A DNA stretch of 64,000 nt from Haemaphysalis longicornis (Eukaryota; Arthropoda; Arachnida; Ixodida; Ixodidae), in contig CM023454.1 in the NCBI GenBank assembly GCA_013339765.2, positions 57,741,826 to 57,805,825 on the forward strand. The letters are read 5' to 3'. Below are positions 10,180-21,306 of this stretch, piece by piece (positions within the stretch are counted from its first letter, which is position 1; the number at the start of each line of letters is the position of its first letter). Position numbers and translations under genes: made by a program. The notes below the pieces were generated by a model. That model made no database searches and was not told the origin of the DNA. It worked only from the letters and a program-made list of their open reading frames with translations.

Positions 10180-10698
10180 CCACTTCTACATATTGACGAA
10201 TATACGATGACTGTATCGACCGACATGGGTGGAGATTATTCCGTATCAAGCAGGGCCCTAGCGCCTTCTTTTAAGAAAGTAATCAGCCCCTTGGCCGGCC
10301 TACAAATTCGCACAGCTGTGGTCATCTGATTACAAATGCCGGAAGGTGCACTGCGCGGGTCGAGATCCGCGGCTTTATACTTTAGCGCCTTCGAATTATT
10401 TCCCGTGTGTTCAAGGGATTTTATACTTGGCATGGACTTCCTGAACTCGAATTACGACGTTATTGTCTTACTCAGGTACACACTCCCCTTCTCCAGAAAG
10501 AAAGATATGGTGGGAAGCATCACCACCGACATGACACAGCCCTTCACACTGCCGTCGTCAACGTACCGCTTCCCTAACGGAAAAGAACTTTTCGAGGTCA
10601 GAACTGACGCGTATCTGTGCTACGAAGGTATAGCTGAAAAGAATATCCGGCGGCTTCTGGACAAGAGAATCGGTTTGGCAAGAGGGTCTGTACAGTAG
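10180..10698 (+). pseudogene. Gypsy II aspartic protease and linker
   Basis: Near 10215 the frame reads TDMGGDYSV where active members have D-T-G-A-D-Y-S. The catalytic triplet is DMG, which should abolish activity. At about 10410 the frame gives SRDFILGMDFLNSNYDVIV, the conserved I-L-G-M-D-F block at the end of the domain. A stop at 10327 lies between the two blocks. The linker continues to 10698 with GSITTDMTQPFTLP. Gypsy IV carries an intact DTGADYSIF version of the same domain. Confidence 0.7.
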
Positions 10699-11039
10699 CA
10701 TAATAGGTGCGCACACGTCTTGCTTACAAACTTCACCAATGAGCATCGTAATATCGCGAAAGGTACCCCCGTCGCATTCATAGATGGGATCACAAAAGTG
10801 ATGCATTTAACCACATTGGGCACAACTTCGGATGCGTCGCCGACAGCCGACATCAATATACCTGTGAAAATGTATCCGAAACTTACGCCACTAAGAAGGA
10901 CGCTTTATAGCGATTTGTTCGCAAATTCTCTGATTTCTTTGCCACGGCACCTAAAGTGCGCCATACACCGTTGGCGAAGCACACAAAATTTATGAATTTT
11001 ACCACCAGGCCCGTATGCTAGCCACCCGTAAATGCTGTC

Positions 11040-11520
11040 CCAATAGAGCGGCATGCATTCGAGAAGCTAGTGGAGAAGTTGCTAGGAGAATATATCATCA
11101 AACCGTTGCAAAATGCGTGGTCCTCACCCGTCGTGCCAGAAGGAAAACTACCACCCTTTGTCTTTGCTTTGATTAAAGCAGATTTCACAGTGTCGGAAAG
11201 CAAGACATCTATCCACTCCGCAGGAATGATTAAACACTAGACCGCCGGCGCAGTACTAAATTCTTTTTTTTATTGGACCTGACAACTGGTTACTTGCAGG
11301 TAGAAGCGTGATCGCGATCGCGAGAAGATGGCGTGATCGCGAGAAGACGGTGTTCGTGACACGTGATGGCCTGTACGAATTGAAGATCCTTCTCAGAGGC
11401 ATATGCTAAGCGCCGGTTACGTTTGAACGCATGATGAACAATGTTCTCACTGGCCCTAAATGACAGACGTGTCTGGTGTATTTAAATGAATTGTTTGGGC
11501 TATGCAGTACGTTCCCAGAA
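11040..11520 (+). pseudogene. Gypsy II reverse transcriptase, catalytic motif lost
   Basis: The RT N-terminus reads EKLVEKLLGEYIIKPLQNAW followed by SSPVVPEGK near 11060-11150. Palm and fingers blocks follow: REKTVFVTRDGLYELKILL near 11330 and PVTFERMMNNVLTGPK near 11420. The catalytic box, normally YLDDI, reads YLNELFGLC at about 11478. Both catalytic Asp residues are replaced. Several stops and at least one internal deletion or rearrangement near 11230-11290 are visible. Confidence 0.7.
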
Positions 11521-11817
11521 CATTTGTTCCTCCTGAAAAGCGTCCTCGAAACCATTCGTGCAGCACAGATAACTATAGAACTGCAGTAATGTCACCTGGG
11601 TTTCCAAGAACTCAAATTTTGCGGCCATGTGTGAGTGGTATTGGCGCCCGCCCAGACCCAAAAAATGACATCTGTAGCCTCGTTTCCTCGACCCAGTAAC
11701 CGAATGCTGTAAGACACTTCTTGGGATATTCCGCATACTACAGACACTTAGCGAAGGCTTTTTTTAAGCTAACCCCTGACGCAACATATTAAAGATAACG
11801 TAATCTCCGAATGAAGT

Positions 11818-11960
11818 AACGAACAGCAAATTGCGTTTGGCGCCGTGCGTGAGCGCTTGCAAAATGCACTAGCACTGGCCCAAATAGGCGACGCTTGTGA
11901 CATCAAAATGTATACTGACGCCAGCCACGTTACATTTGTTTCCATCCTTCTATGGTAGCA
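11818..11960 (+). pseudogene. Gypsy II RNase H fragment
   Basis: The frame gives QQIAFGAVRERLQNALALAQ and IKMYTDASHVTFVSILLW. The first RNase H motif with its catalytic Asp in TDAS is recognisable. The rest of the domain (11960-12340) is scrambled by frameshifts. An open piece at 12011-12331 covers it without conserved motifs in that frame. Confidence 0.65.
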
Positions 11961-12342
11961 GAACAGTGTAGGGAAAATAACAGCAAACGCTAGCAGCAGT
12001 CTCTACTAAGTTGAATGCAAGTCTTCTGCGACAGAGAAAGAAGGCCTGGCACTCTTTCAGGCGATCACCAAATTACAAACGTAGTTGTACGGTAGGCCGT
12101 TTTGGGCTGTACGCGACCCCATTCCCTTCTGGCTTGCAAACCTCAAGAACGCTTACTGACGACTTGCTCGGTGGAGCTTACGGCCGCAAGCGTACAACAT
12201 CGCGGTTGTACACAAATCCGGTAGAAAACAGCGTGACACGGACTGCTCGTCGGGATCACCGGTTCCTGCATGTTCGTCCGACATCGCCAAAAACTATCCG
12301 TTTCTCGGAGTCATTCATACTGATGATATAGTAGCACATCGA

Positions 12343-13030
12343 TTGACAAACTCGGAACTCCGACCACTCATTGAAAACCTCTGTGGAAACGTTGGCGAGG
12401 CTACCCAGGCCTACCTTCGGGGTCTAAATTGCATCTGCCTACTGGAGGACGTCCTGTACAAAAGAAACCACGACCACAGCAAGGAGGCGTTTCTCATTGT
12501 CATTCTGTCACCATTACGAACTGAAATTTTAAAGGCGTGCCATGATGAGCCAACCACTGGGCACTTAGTTGTCAGTCGCATATTTGTGAGAATCAATCAG
12601 AAATACTACTGGCCAAAATTACTAAGGTTTGTGCAGCACTACCTGATGGCCTGCCGCGACTGCCTGCGACGCAAGACTCCCACCGCCAAAACCACATGTC
12701 TACACCATCCGTTAGATCCACTAGACGCACCAATTGGGATGTACCTTCTTGGCTCACTCCCGACGTCGTCATCGGGGAACACGTGGAATTTGTTGCTATG
12801 GAATATTTTACGTGGTACGCTGAGATGATGGCGCTTCAAAGAGAGACTGCCGCAGAGGTGGCCAAATTTTTTCTCTACGACACCGTTCTAAGCCATGGCG
12901 CACCCACTGGTATTTTAACAGACCATGGCCAAGCCTTCACCACAGAGTTGATGCAAGAGGTCCACCGGTTGATGCAAAAGACTCATCAGAAAAATACGCT
13001 CACCATCTTCAAAGAAATTGTTTGACCGAA
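12343..13030 (+). pseudogene. Gypsy II integrase zinc finger and core
   Basis: An open frame at 12343-12828 contains ILKACHDEPTTGHL, YYWPKLLRFVQHY and CRDCLRRKTP, the complete H-H-C-C zinc finger. LGSLPTSSSGNTW of the core follows. A frameshift near 12800 moves the core to the frame with AEMMALQRETAAEVAKFF and HGAPTGILTDHGQAFTTELM, which holds the second catalytic Asp (TDHG). The third catalytic motif (the Glu after an H-P-Q-T-N-G block) is deleted or unreadable after 13000. This is the best-preserved domain of gypsy II. Confidence 0.75.
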
Positions 13031-13309
13031 CGCTTTAATTAAAAACTAGCGGATATGCTCTCTATGAACCCCGACCTTAACACTAGATCTAGGACGAACT
13101 TCTTCCCTATACCACCTTCTCTGAAAATATGTCTGGGCAGGAAAATACCCGCTAATTTACTCAATTGTAAGTGTGTATTGTCGCGAGGTCACTAAAACGC
13201 TAGGCGTGATGCTGCCTGTTGCCAACGATGCAATAATGTGCAAAAATACTTAAAACCGGACGCAGAAAGCTAAAAGGCTAGCCAGCTGGCACTCGGTAAT
13301 ATCAGCACA

Positions 13310-13570
13310 GAGCAAGAAATTGATGCTGGACGTTATCGCAACGGATGTCGCGATGTGGAGTACTGACCCGGTGATATCGTTTGGGTATGGGAACGTGTTC
13401 GCGTCGTGGAATTTTCACACAAGCTACGCCGCGTTACATCGGGCATTATAAGGTTCTTCCCGACTCTCAAACGTTAGCTGTGCCGTGGTGCCAGAAGGAA
13501 ACGCATTTTGGTTTCAGAGGTGAGAAAGTTGCTGCGATGTTCTACATGTAGTATGCCTGAAACCGTATCA
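13310..13570 (+). pseudogene. Gypsy II integrase C-terminal GPY-like module
   Basis: Sequence near 13330-13430 translates to RYRNGCRDVEY and GDIVWVWERVRVVEFSHKL. It corresponds to the Y-x-P-G-D-x-V-W-V-W and S-x-K-L-L-x-R-Y-x-G-P-Y segment of Ty3/gypsy integrase tails, with stops and frameshifts. Its position just before the putative 3' LTR is as expected. Confidence 0.55.
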
Positions 13571-13705
13571 CGCCTGTCACCCAGCGCTGAAGTTTTGTTC
13601 GCTCGGATTTTACATGGCGCCGCATGCAGACATCATACCCACGTAAATTTGATAAACCTGTTGGTTTCGAACGAGTGGCTTTGGGTCGATGCCATCCAGG
13701 AAGGG

Positions 13706-13960
13706 GTGCAATGCCATGGCTCGTAATGTGTTGGAACTTTACAACATGCCTAAGGGAGGCATCAGCCAACTGCTCTTGTTTCTTACCATACCTAACTGGT
13801 GGATAAGCAGCTGATACCTTGTGAAGACGACGAAAGGGCGGCGGAGAGGGAGTGGAGGACTAAGAGCTCAGGGGTTCTGACAACGCTAGATGTGCAGCTC
13901 GCTTTAGGGAACAAGTTCGCATATATAAATAAACGATTCTACTCGTATTTTTTTACCTAC
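13706..13960 (+). repeat. Probable 3' LTR of gypsy II
   Basis: A purine tract (AGGAAGGGG, about 13697-13705) precedes TGCAATGCCATGGC. The sequence then contains an AG-rich block and, near 13921-13935, TATATAAATAAACG, combining a TATA-like box and an AATAAA polyadenylation signal. No partner LTR survives, so the assignment rests on position and these signals. Confidence 0.4.
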
Positions 13961-16220
13961 CGGGACAATATTACCAAGTTACAGAACTACTTATTGTTTT
14001 GATAGGTACTGGAGATGACGGAGGTTGGCGTCGACATTCTTCGTACTGATAAAGGAATAGTCCTCGTATGCTACGGTGAATCGTTTGTTTTTTTGTTGTG
14101 ATTGTGCTAACAATGGCCGTACTGGAGCTATCTTGCAATCTGATCGGCTCGTTTACAATGTTGGGTCCGTTTTCAGCCACAAAAAACACACAGGAGGCAT
14201 GGTGAATGATCTGGCTTCCGAGTTCGTGCATTACATATAACTACTGTAAAAATGGCGTAGACCACTTCCTTTATTCAGCGGGGATGCTAATGATCATCTT
14301 ATTAGGAATAAAAATTCGTGCCATTGTCAAGCCTGACCAAATGATTCTTGCTAGAGCAGGCTCTTGGATGTAACCAGAGATGAGCGCGGAGTGTACATCG
14401 AATTGTGTTTGTTGTTCAAAAAGCCCTGACATCAGTGTGGAGCTAGTGAAACCTTCGTGTAGGAAATTGTACCGTTAGAGGAAAGGCAAAAAATCAACAA
14501 ACACGCAAAGATAGAGACTAAATACGCATTCCTGGTAGAACAAGCAAAAAATTACGCTGTATAAAACCTACAAGAAAATAAGGAAACCTTGTTGCCAGAG
14601 AGCTACACTGAAAAAAAAAAAACTCCTAAAGTACTATGTAATATTGAAAAACCATTTAGTAAAGGTGTGACAGGCCCTGTCACTCGCTGTGCTGTGCTAT
14701 TTGGTTCATGTTATACAGAAGCGGCTTGATGGTTTAAAGGAGAAACTACAGGAAATGAAATTTTCTCGCACTGAATAACCCTAGGATGCAGAAATAAAAT
14801 GCCGAGGCTACAGAACTAAAATTTCTTCTTATTCCGCAAGAAAATTTATTTATTTCAAATTTGATTCGAATTGGTATTACAAGATTTTACACCCACAAAG
14901 GATAACATCTATCTTCGGCTTCAAAGCGCATTTTTGCTACCACCGCAAAATATTTCACCTACATATATCTTACTTACATCTTACGATATTCAAGAAAGTG
15001 CTTCATTGGTCTCACTCAATAACTGCTTTTTCAGGGACACCACACTACACCGGACACTAAAACTTCACATCGCAAATAACAATCACCACAACTGAATATT
15101 AACCAAATATCAGGCAGTGAATTCTAAAGTTTTTCTCTCTGTTCTAATTTCATTAAATTACCGTTTACTCTTTTCCGTCAACTGTTTAACACACGTCTCC
15201 GTTGCGGAATTGTTTCATTCAGTGAAAACTTTTAAAATTATTCTTATATCCGGCGCACTCTGGATCAACGTTCTTCATACCGTACCGTTTGAATTTCTGG
15301 TAGGCTGCGTATTGTAGCTGAAAAAAATTCAAATGAACCTTACTCTGTCTTCTTCGATATCCGGTGTACTTCATTTAAGCGAGTATGTTTGTTTTGTACA
15401 ATGATCGAGAACATGACAACTTCATTGTTGAATGCTTTTAGATCTATTTAAAACCACTGAAGTTTTCATTTTGGGTTAGTATTTTTTCAACGCACCGGGA
15501 CCGGCAGCTTTTTTTTATGTGAAAAATTCCAGGTCGAGTTTTGCTAAATAAACCATGAACAAGCAACCGCTTCTCAAACTGCGAAAACCTAATTTGTCAA
15601 CCACCCACATCTGCATTTATTCGGCAATTCACCACGCCACCTTAACTTGCGCACTGTGAGCAGCACGGTAACATCTCGCCCGTGAAGACAGAATTGAGGC
15701 TGACTCAAGACATGTAGCCAGCAAGGAATGGTTTCAGGCCGCCGACATAAATGTTTAAGTTTGCGTCTTGGCCGGTTGTTTGTAAACAGGCGGCAACAGA
15801 CTTTATTCACATCAATATAGTGATTAATATGCACACATGGCCCTTTGAAGCGAGGCAGCAGCTCGTTGCAATAAACACGTCTGCGGAGGGGGTTTCCAAG
15901 CCACCCAAAACCAGCACTCTCGTAAGAGAGTTCTCAGTGGTTGTAGCAGCGCTACATTTACCGATTCTTCTGGGCCAGTATACGCAGACGTACGATTCAA
16001 CGAGGTTTTCAGCCAGCCGACAGCCTTCGCTTTACTGGGGTCATAGTGGAGGAAAAAAACTCGTGTCTACTGTGGTCGACGCGTAACGTGCATATTACGA
16101 GACACGATTAACTTAACGCGTCAATTTACATCAATATATTCGGGGGCGAGCCTAAACATTGTTGAGGGGGGTTTGGCAGCGCCCTGCCGTAGCGATAGTT
16201 CAACAGACTGATTACTTACC
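13961..16220. other. No recognised feature (2.3 kb, AT-rich)
   Basis: Open frames here (for example 14871-15095, 15117-15317, 15751-16086) are short and show no motif. The first 1.6 kb is AT-rich with A-runs near 14611. The last 500 bases are more mixed. I see no terminal repeats, RNA gene or retroelement protein. It may be host intergenic DNA or remains of an unrecognised repeat. Confidence 0.4.
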
Positions 16221-16247
16221 GCGTATAACTAAAACATGTCAGAGACC
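16221..16247 (+). repeat. 27-bp direct repeat abutting the 5' LTR of gypsy III
   Basis: These 27 bases match 22681-22707 at 21 positions without gaps, and all six differences are transitions. The repeat ends at the first base of the 5' LTR. Its partner starts right after the last base of the 3' LTR. Both share TAACTAAAA and GTCAGAG. Confidence 0.6.
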
Positions 16248-16479
16248 TGTGACAAGTGTGTGGCGCCCCCCCCCCCCCCAACCCTGATATTCGTTGGCCG
16301 CTAAGTTCAGTGGACCCACCAGGCTCGGTGGGCAACATTGTGTGTGGCTGGCGAATAAACACCGCCGAGCACGGCTGCTCAGGGTCAGTCACCATCACCA
16401 CCAGCACGCTGCATGTCGTCTCTTGGCTGGAGGGTATCCGTAGCCTCCCAGGTTCACGGACCGGGGCTAAATCGTGCCA
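16248..16479 (+). repeat. 5' LTR of gypsy III
   Basis: It runs from TGTGACAAGTGTGTGGCG to ATCGTGCCA. It carries a C-run at about 16264-16280 and GAATAAACACCG, which supplies an AATAAA polyadenylation signal, near 16349. It aligns with 20598-20695 joined to 22543-22680. Confidence 0.8.
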
Positions 16480-16500
16480 CTGGCGATGAGGGACGAAGCC
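16480..16500 (+). promoter_or_regulatory. Probable primer-binding region of gypsy III
   Basis: The bases directly after the LTR (CTGGCGATGAGGGACGAAG) occupy the primer-binding position. I cannot name the complementary tRNA with certainty. Confidence 0.4.
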
Positions 16501-16580
16501 CGCGGAGCGGCCGAAGCCACCGAGAGCGCTGCCACCGAGAACGCCGAGACACCGCCCCCTTAAGCTAGACGCCATTATGC

Positions 16581-17357
16581 ATGCCGCAATACGGGAGGCT
16601 CGAGCCGTTTGAAGGAGAAGGGTCCGCCTAGCAGGTCTACGAGGAACAAGTCGGCGTGTTTTTCCGTACGAACGACACACCCGAGGCAAAACAACGCGAC
16701 ATCTTCCTGGCCAGCTTCGGGACCCGCGTCTTTGCCGTCCTGCTCGACCTGCTCAAGCGGTCCATGCCGCACGACAAGTCGCTGGGTGAAATGCTCGCGA
16801 CGCTACGCTCGCACTTCAGCCCGGCTCCGTCCACGTTAATGGAGCGCTTCCGCTTCAACAACCGGAGCCGCCGAGACGGAGAGACGCTCGGGCAGTTCGT
16901 CGCAGCGTTGCGAGGGTTGGCGAGCGGCTCCGCCTTCAGGGAGGACCTCGACTCGCTGCTCCGGGACCGTTTCGTCTGCGGCATCAACGACCCCACCATG
17001 CAGAAGCGACTCCTGGAGCTTCCCGACCCCTCGCTGGACGACGCCGTCAAGGCAGCGCTGGCGATGGATGCTGCGGCCAAGGACATGGGCGAGATAGCAC
17101 GTGCGGCCGGCTCACCGTCGACGGTAGCGGCGGTGAACAAGATGGCGACACGGCATGGCAGGTGCAGTCGCTGCTGTGGTGACCACCCCCCCTCCCAGTG
17201 CCAGTTCGCGCAAGCGGAGTGCTTTGCGTGCGAAAGAACTGGGCACATTGCTCGGGCGTGCCGAGGGGGGACGACCGCGGATGGACGGAAGCAGCAGCCA
17301 GCGTCGAGCACAATGTTCCGCGCCAGCCCACGGCCGAGGGAGTTGGCGCAAGGGTAG
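16581..17357 (+). pseudogene. Gypsy III gag with two CCHC knuckles, one nonsense codon
   Basis: The frame starts MPQYGRLEPFEGEGSA at 16581 and meets TAG at 16629-16631, where related gags have Trp, so a single G-to-A change explains it. The frame then runs unbroken to 17357. It contains the gag core (RTNDTPEAKQRDIFLASFGT, then ERFRFNNRSRRDGETLGQFV) and two knuckles near 17160-17265: CSRCCGDHPPSQC and CFACERTGHIARAC. Gag packages element RNA. The protease lies in a different frame, with the shift falling near 17290-17340. That could be either a translational frameshift or decay. Confidence 0.85.
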
Positions 17358-17365
17358 GTGGTGGC

Positions 17366-17640
17366 GGCGTGCATCAGCCGCTTAGGGTGCAACGGCTAGG
17401 CTTCACGTCGTGGGCCGAAGACCCGCAGATGTTCTACATGTGATACGCGGACACAGTGCAGCCGTCGGTGCCACCATACATGCTGACCGTCGAAGTCTGC
17501 GGCCGCCACATCTCGATGGAATTGGACACAGGGGCCAGCGTGTCGGTCATGGCCGGGAAAGCCTTCAGACGCACCTTTCCTGGCGTGTCCGTCGAGGCGT
17601 CGGGCGTCATGCTGCGAAGTATTTCGGACAGCTGGCCCAG
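17366..17640 (+). pseudogene. Gypsy III aspartic protease
   Basis: VPPYMLTVEVCGRHISMELD continues into DTGASVSVMAGKAF, giving the catalytic DTG at 17525-17533 in good order. A TGA at 17441-17443 lies upstream in the same frame, after EDPQMFYM. Near 17620 the match moves to another frame, reading GQLAQVEGQAKGSIRLGDRE and then RNWIQAL, the end of the domain. So the catalytic site is intact but the reading frame is broken on both sides. Confidence 0.8.
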
Positions 17641-19542
17641 GTCGAGGGTCAAGCCAAGGGCAGCATTCGCCTTGGTGACAGGGAGGCCACCCTCCCCCTG
17701 TACCGGAACTGGATCCAGGCGTTGAGCGTGAGGCTGCCCGAGTACCAGGAAGCAGTGCATGCAGTGGCAGACGTCCCAGGCCTCCTGACCAAGTTCAAAG
17801 CCCTGTTTCAGCCCGGGGTGGGCACATTCACCGGCACGGCGGCGAGCATTCATGTGCCAGAGGGAGCCAAGCCCCGGTTTTTCCAGCCGCGCCCGCTGCC
17901 GTTCGCCTTGAAGGACGGGGTCACCCAGAAGATGCAACGGCTGCAGCGAGACGAGATCCTGGTGCCTGTCAAATCTTCGGAGTGGGCTGCTCCTATCGTG
18001 CCAGTTCCTTAAGCAAGACGGCAGTGTCAGGATCTGCGGGGACCTCAAGGTCACAATCAACCCCTTTGCTACCGTAGAAAAGTACCCACTGCCCCGCTTG
18101 AAGATCTCTGGTCAGCTTTGTCCGGGGGACAAAAGTTCACCAAGCTCGACCACAGAGATGCGTACCAGCAGCTGGTACTGCAGGAGTCGGCCCGGAAGTA
18201 TGTCACCATTTTGACAACGCTGGGACTCTTCCAGTACACGTGGCTACCGTTTGGCGTGGCCTCAGCTCCTGCAATTTTTCAGAGGGAGATGGACAACCTG
18301 TTCAGGGGCACGAGGCACGTGGTGGTGTACATGGGCGACATCCTGGTGATCGGTACAGACGAAGAGGACCACCTGAAGAACTTACACAACGTCCTGGCAC
18401 GACTGCAGGATGCCGGGCTGAAGCTCAAGCTGGAGAATTGCGTGTTCTTGGCCCCCCGCGTTCAGTACCTAGGCCACGTCATTTCCAGGGCGGGCCTGGC
18501 CCCGGCACCCCGCAAGGTTGAGGCTGTGCTCAAGGCGCCCAAGCCCCAGAACAAAAGAGAGCTGCAGAGCCACCTCGACCTCATCAATTTCTACAGGAGC
18601 TTCCAGCCGAACCTGTCGTCGCATCAGCAGCCGCTCCATCTTCTGCTTCGAGATTGACAGCAGTGGGCGTGGAAGAAGGAGAAAGACTTGGCTTTCCAGC
18701 GCAGCAAGGAGCTGATCACCAAGGCTCCGGTGCTGGTGCACTTCGATCTGGCAAACCCTGTCGTCCTAAAGGTAGATGCGTCACCGTACGGCGTGGGAGC
18801 CGTCCTGGCACACCGGGAGAAGGATGGCCAGGAACCCCCTGTATCGTTTGCGTCCCGTCGGCTTCATGCGGCTGAGCAGCGGTACAGCCAACTGGACAAG
18901 GAAGGCCTGGCCCTCATGTTCGTAATCGAGCGCTTCCACCAGTACCTGTGGGGCCGGAAGTTTGAGGCGGTCACGGAACACAAGCCGCTGCTGGGACGGC
19001 TGGGGCTTGACAAGGCAGTTCCAGTGCAGGCATCGCCTCGAGTGGTGCGCTGGGCCTTGAGGCTCGCGGCCTACAGCTACCGGCTGGTCTACCGTCCGGG
19101 AAAGGACCTGGCACCTGCTGACGCCCTGAGACGACTGCCCCTGCCGGAGGTGCCTGCTGCGGTTCCTGAACCTGACGTAATGTTCATGCTGGAGCACGCT
19201 TACCCAGAGGTGCTGTCCAGAACGGCAGTGTCGCAGGCGACCAACCGGGACCCAGTCCTATCGCAGGTGGTCAAGGCGGTGTCCCGAGGGAGGGAGTTGA
19301 CTGACCGGATATACAGCCACAAAGCCGCCGAGATCACCCTGCAGCAGGGCTGCCTGCTCTGGAGCTCCAGGGTGGTGATTACGCAGAGCCTGCTGTCCAG
19401 GGTCCTGCAGTTGTTGCACGCAGGTCATCCAGGCGTGGAGAAGACCAAGATGGTGGCCCGGTCCCATGTTTGGTGGTCTGGCCTGGACCAGGACATTGCT
19501 CGCATGGTGCAGAGCTGCCAAGTCTGCCAGGAGAACCAGTGA
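17640..19542 (+). pseudogene. Gypsy III reverse transcriptase and RNase H
   Basis: The RT N-terminus (PRFFQPRPLPFALKDGV, SSEWAAPIVPVP) ends in TAA at about 18010. After a short frameshifted segment the palm resumes at 18118 with KFTKLDHRDAYQQLVL, TWLPFGVASAPAIFQREMDN and the catalytic box at 18328. That box reads YMGDILV instead of Y-x-DD, because codon 18334-18336 is GGC. A TGA at 18655 separates the RT thumb from RNase H, which then runs open from 18688 to 19542. RNase H keeps KVDASPYGVGAVL, SQLDKEGLALMFV and TEHKPLLG. The integrase zinc finger follows: LLHAGHPGVEKTKMVAR and CQVCQENQ. Confidence 0.85.
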
Positions 19543-20280
19543 GCCTCGCGCCATGTGGAGATCACCCCCTGGCCGTTCCCGGAGAGACCCTGGTCCTGCC
19601 TGCACGTGGACTTCGAGGGCCCTTCAAGGGCCACTACTTCCTGGTGGTGGTGGACGCCTTCTCCAAGTGGGTGGAGGTGCTGCCATCAACCACTCCCTCG
19701 GCAACAGCAACCATTGCGGCACTGCGGCAAGTCTTTGCATCCCAGGAGTTGCCGGACGTCATCGTGTCCGACAATAGTCCCGCTTTCGCAAGCGAGGAGT
19801 ACCGGGCCTGGCTGACGAAGAACGGACTCCGTCAGGAGATGGTTGAGCCGTACCACCCTGCATCGAATGGTGCTGCCGAGCGGGTGGTGCAAACAGTGAA
19901 AGACAAGCTCTAGAAGAGCAAGGCTGGGTATTTCCGGACACAGGTTGCCCGATTCCTGTTCCAGTACTGGACCACACCCCATGACGTCACGGGCCGTGCC
20001 CCTTGCGAGCTCCTGTTGGGCCGGATGGTGAAGACGCTGTTGGACATGCTGCACCCTGACCTCCGGTCCACAGCGCTCTTGAAGCAGCTCAACAGAAGCT
20101 GGCGGCTGACCGAGCTTGCCGTCCTGGGCCCTTGCCGGAGTCCGGGGCTCCGGTCTTCGCCAGGAACTTCCGGCCTGGTCCATCCTGGTCTGGCGGGCAC
20201 GTGGTCTCTTTTGCCAGTGCATCGTCACTGCTCGTTCGCATGTCGGACGGACCACGTGGCACCCGCACGCTGACCATGTG
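19543..20280 (+). pseudogene. Gypsy III integrase core and tail
   Basis: After a frameshift near 19610, the core reads HVDFEGP, then GHYFLVVVDAFSKWVEVLP, DVIVSDNSPAFASEEYRAWL and EPYHPASNGAAERVVQTVKD. All three D-D-E catalytic residues are present. A TAG at 19911-19913 interrupts the start of the tail, which continues as QVARFLFQYWTTPHDVTGRA and PCELLLGRMVKTLLDMLHPD up to about 20100. The tail then decays. No envelope gene follows. Confidence 0.8.
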
Positions 20281-20582
20281 AGGCCTCGCCTGGCAACCCC
20301 AGCCGCCCCTTCAGGAAGCCAGCATCTAGGGCAGCCAACTACACCGGCCGCTGCCAGCACAGCACCAGGGGATGGTGCTACTTGCGCACCTCTGGTGCCA
20401 CCTGGAAGTCCGGTTGCACCTCCAAGGCTGACGGACGATGGAAGAGTGGCACAGGCAGAACCCAATGCTGCCACACCGACATCGACACCTGTCCTCAGGC
20501 GGAGTGCAAGACAACGAAGACCCCTGAACCGGTACTCGCCGGGGTGCCAGGTGTTGTTTTGTGTTTGTGCGGGACAAACAAA

Positions 20583-20597
20583 CTTGGGGGTGAGGGG
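20583..20597 (+). promoter_or_regulatory. Polypurine tract of gypsy III
   Basis: TTGGGGGTGAGGGG lies immediately before the 3' LTR start at 20598. A purine-rich run in this place primes plus-strand cDNA synthesis in LTR elements. Confidence 0.6.
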
Positions 20598-20695
20598 TGA
20601 GACAAGTGTGTGGCGAGCCCCCAACCCGGATATTCGTTGGCCGCTAAGTTCAGTGGCCCCGCCAGGCTCGGATGGCAACATTGTGTGTGGCTGGC
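20598..20695 (+). repeat. 3' LTR of gypsy III, first part
   Basis: It starts TGAGACAAGTGTGTGGCGAG and follows the 5' LTR to TGGCTGGC (20688-20695), where the inverted-repeat element begins. The rest of the LTR is at 22543-22680. Confidence 0.8.
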
Positions 20696-20860
20696 CGTGG
20701 CCTCCGCGATTTGCTGCCGGCGGCGCGCCGTTGCTCCGGCCGTCCCATTCGGCACGGAAGCAAGGGAAGCGGTGTAATTTTGCTAACTCCGACACACGCC
20801 GCGGGGCGGCGCCGTTACCCTAAGGTTGAAGCGAGGCTCGTCTGGCCGACGCTGCCTGCG
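20696..20860 (+). repeat. Left terminal inverted repeat
   Basis: The first 50 bases match the reverse complement of 22493-22542 at about 85 percent. Further blocks (GTGTAATTTTG, CCTAAGGTTG, TGGCCGACGCTGCCTG) match with gaps. Confidence 0.65.
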
Positions 20861-21182
20861 CTTTGAGTTGTAAATCAGCCTTCGTTGTCGCGTCTTCGGG
20901 ATAGAAAACTCTCAATATGTGGTTTATGTATTTTGACTCGATCCTACGAGTACAAAGTGGTTTAACGTACGTTGTTTAACACCCACGATTGCCTTTGCAC
21001 GCGGCTTTAGTGGTCGTTTGTTTGAAAGGCGAAAGCCATAGCCCAGGGTTCTGTCATATCGGGCAGAGTGAATGCCAGCGTGCTGAAATCTTTTTTCGCT
21101 GTTACAGCATTTTCGCGCGATATCGCTGCACGAAAATATGCTTTTTTGCCTTTTAAGTTGTATCGAACGCTCTGGGTATCTG

Positions 21183-21306
21183 TTGTGTGTGTGTGTGCCT
21201 GTGCGTGTGTGCGTGCACGTGCGTGCGTGTGGTGTCTGTGTGTGCGTGTGTGTGTGTGTACGTGCGTGCGGCGTGCGTGTGTACGTGCGTGCGTGCGTGC
21301 GTGCGC
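21183..21306. repeat. GT/GTGC microsatellite
   Basis: About 120 bases of alternating TG and GTGC units lie inside the inverted-repeat element. The open frames read through it are low-complexity artefacts. Confidence 0.9.

Larger units (their letters stand above)
8886..13960 (+). mobile_element. Gypsy II: Ty3/gypsy element, 5' truncated and decayed
   Basis: Gag, protease, RT, RNase H, integrase zinc finger and core, integrase tail and an LTR-like 3' end follow in canonical order on the plus strand. The 5' LTR and gag start are missing at the junction with J1. Gag and protease closely resemble those of gypsy IV (55981-57930, minus strand), so both belong to one family. Catalytic motifs of protease and RT are lost. 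Confidence 0.75.

Noticed and set aside
19686..20795. 369-residue minus-strand open frame
   Set aside because: It lies antisense to gypsy III integrase and the 3' LTR, whose plus-strand frames carry the D-D-E motif. The long frame reflects high G+C content.
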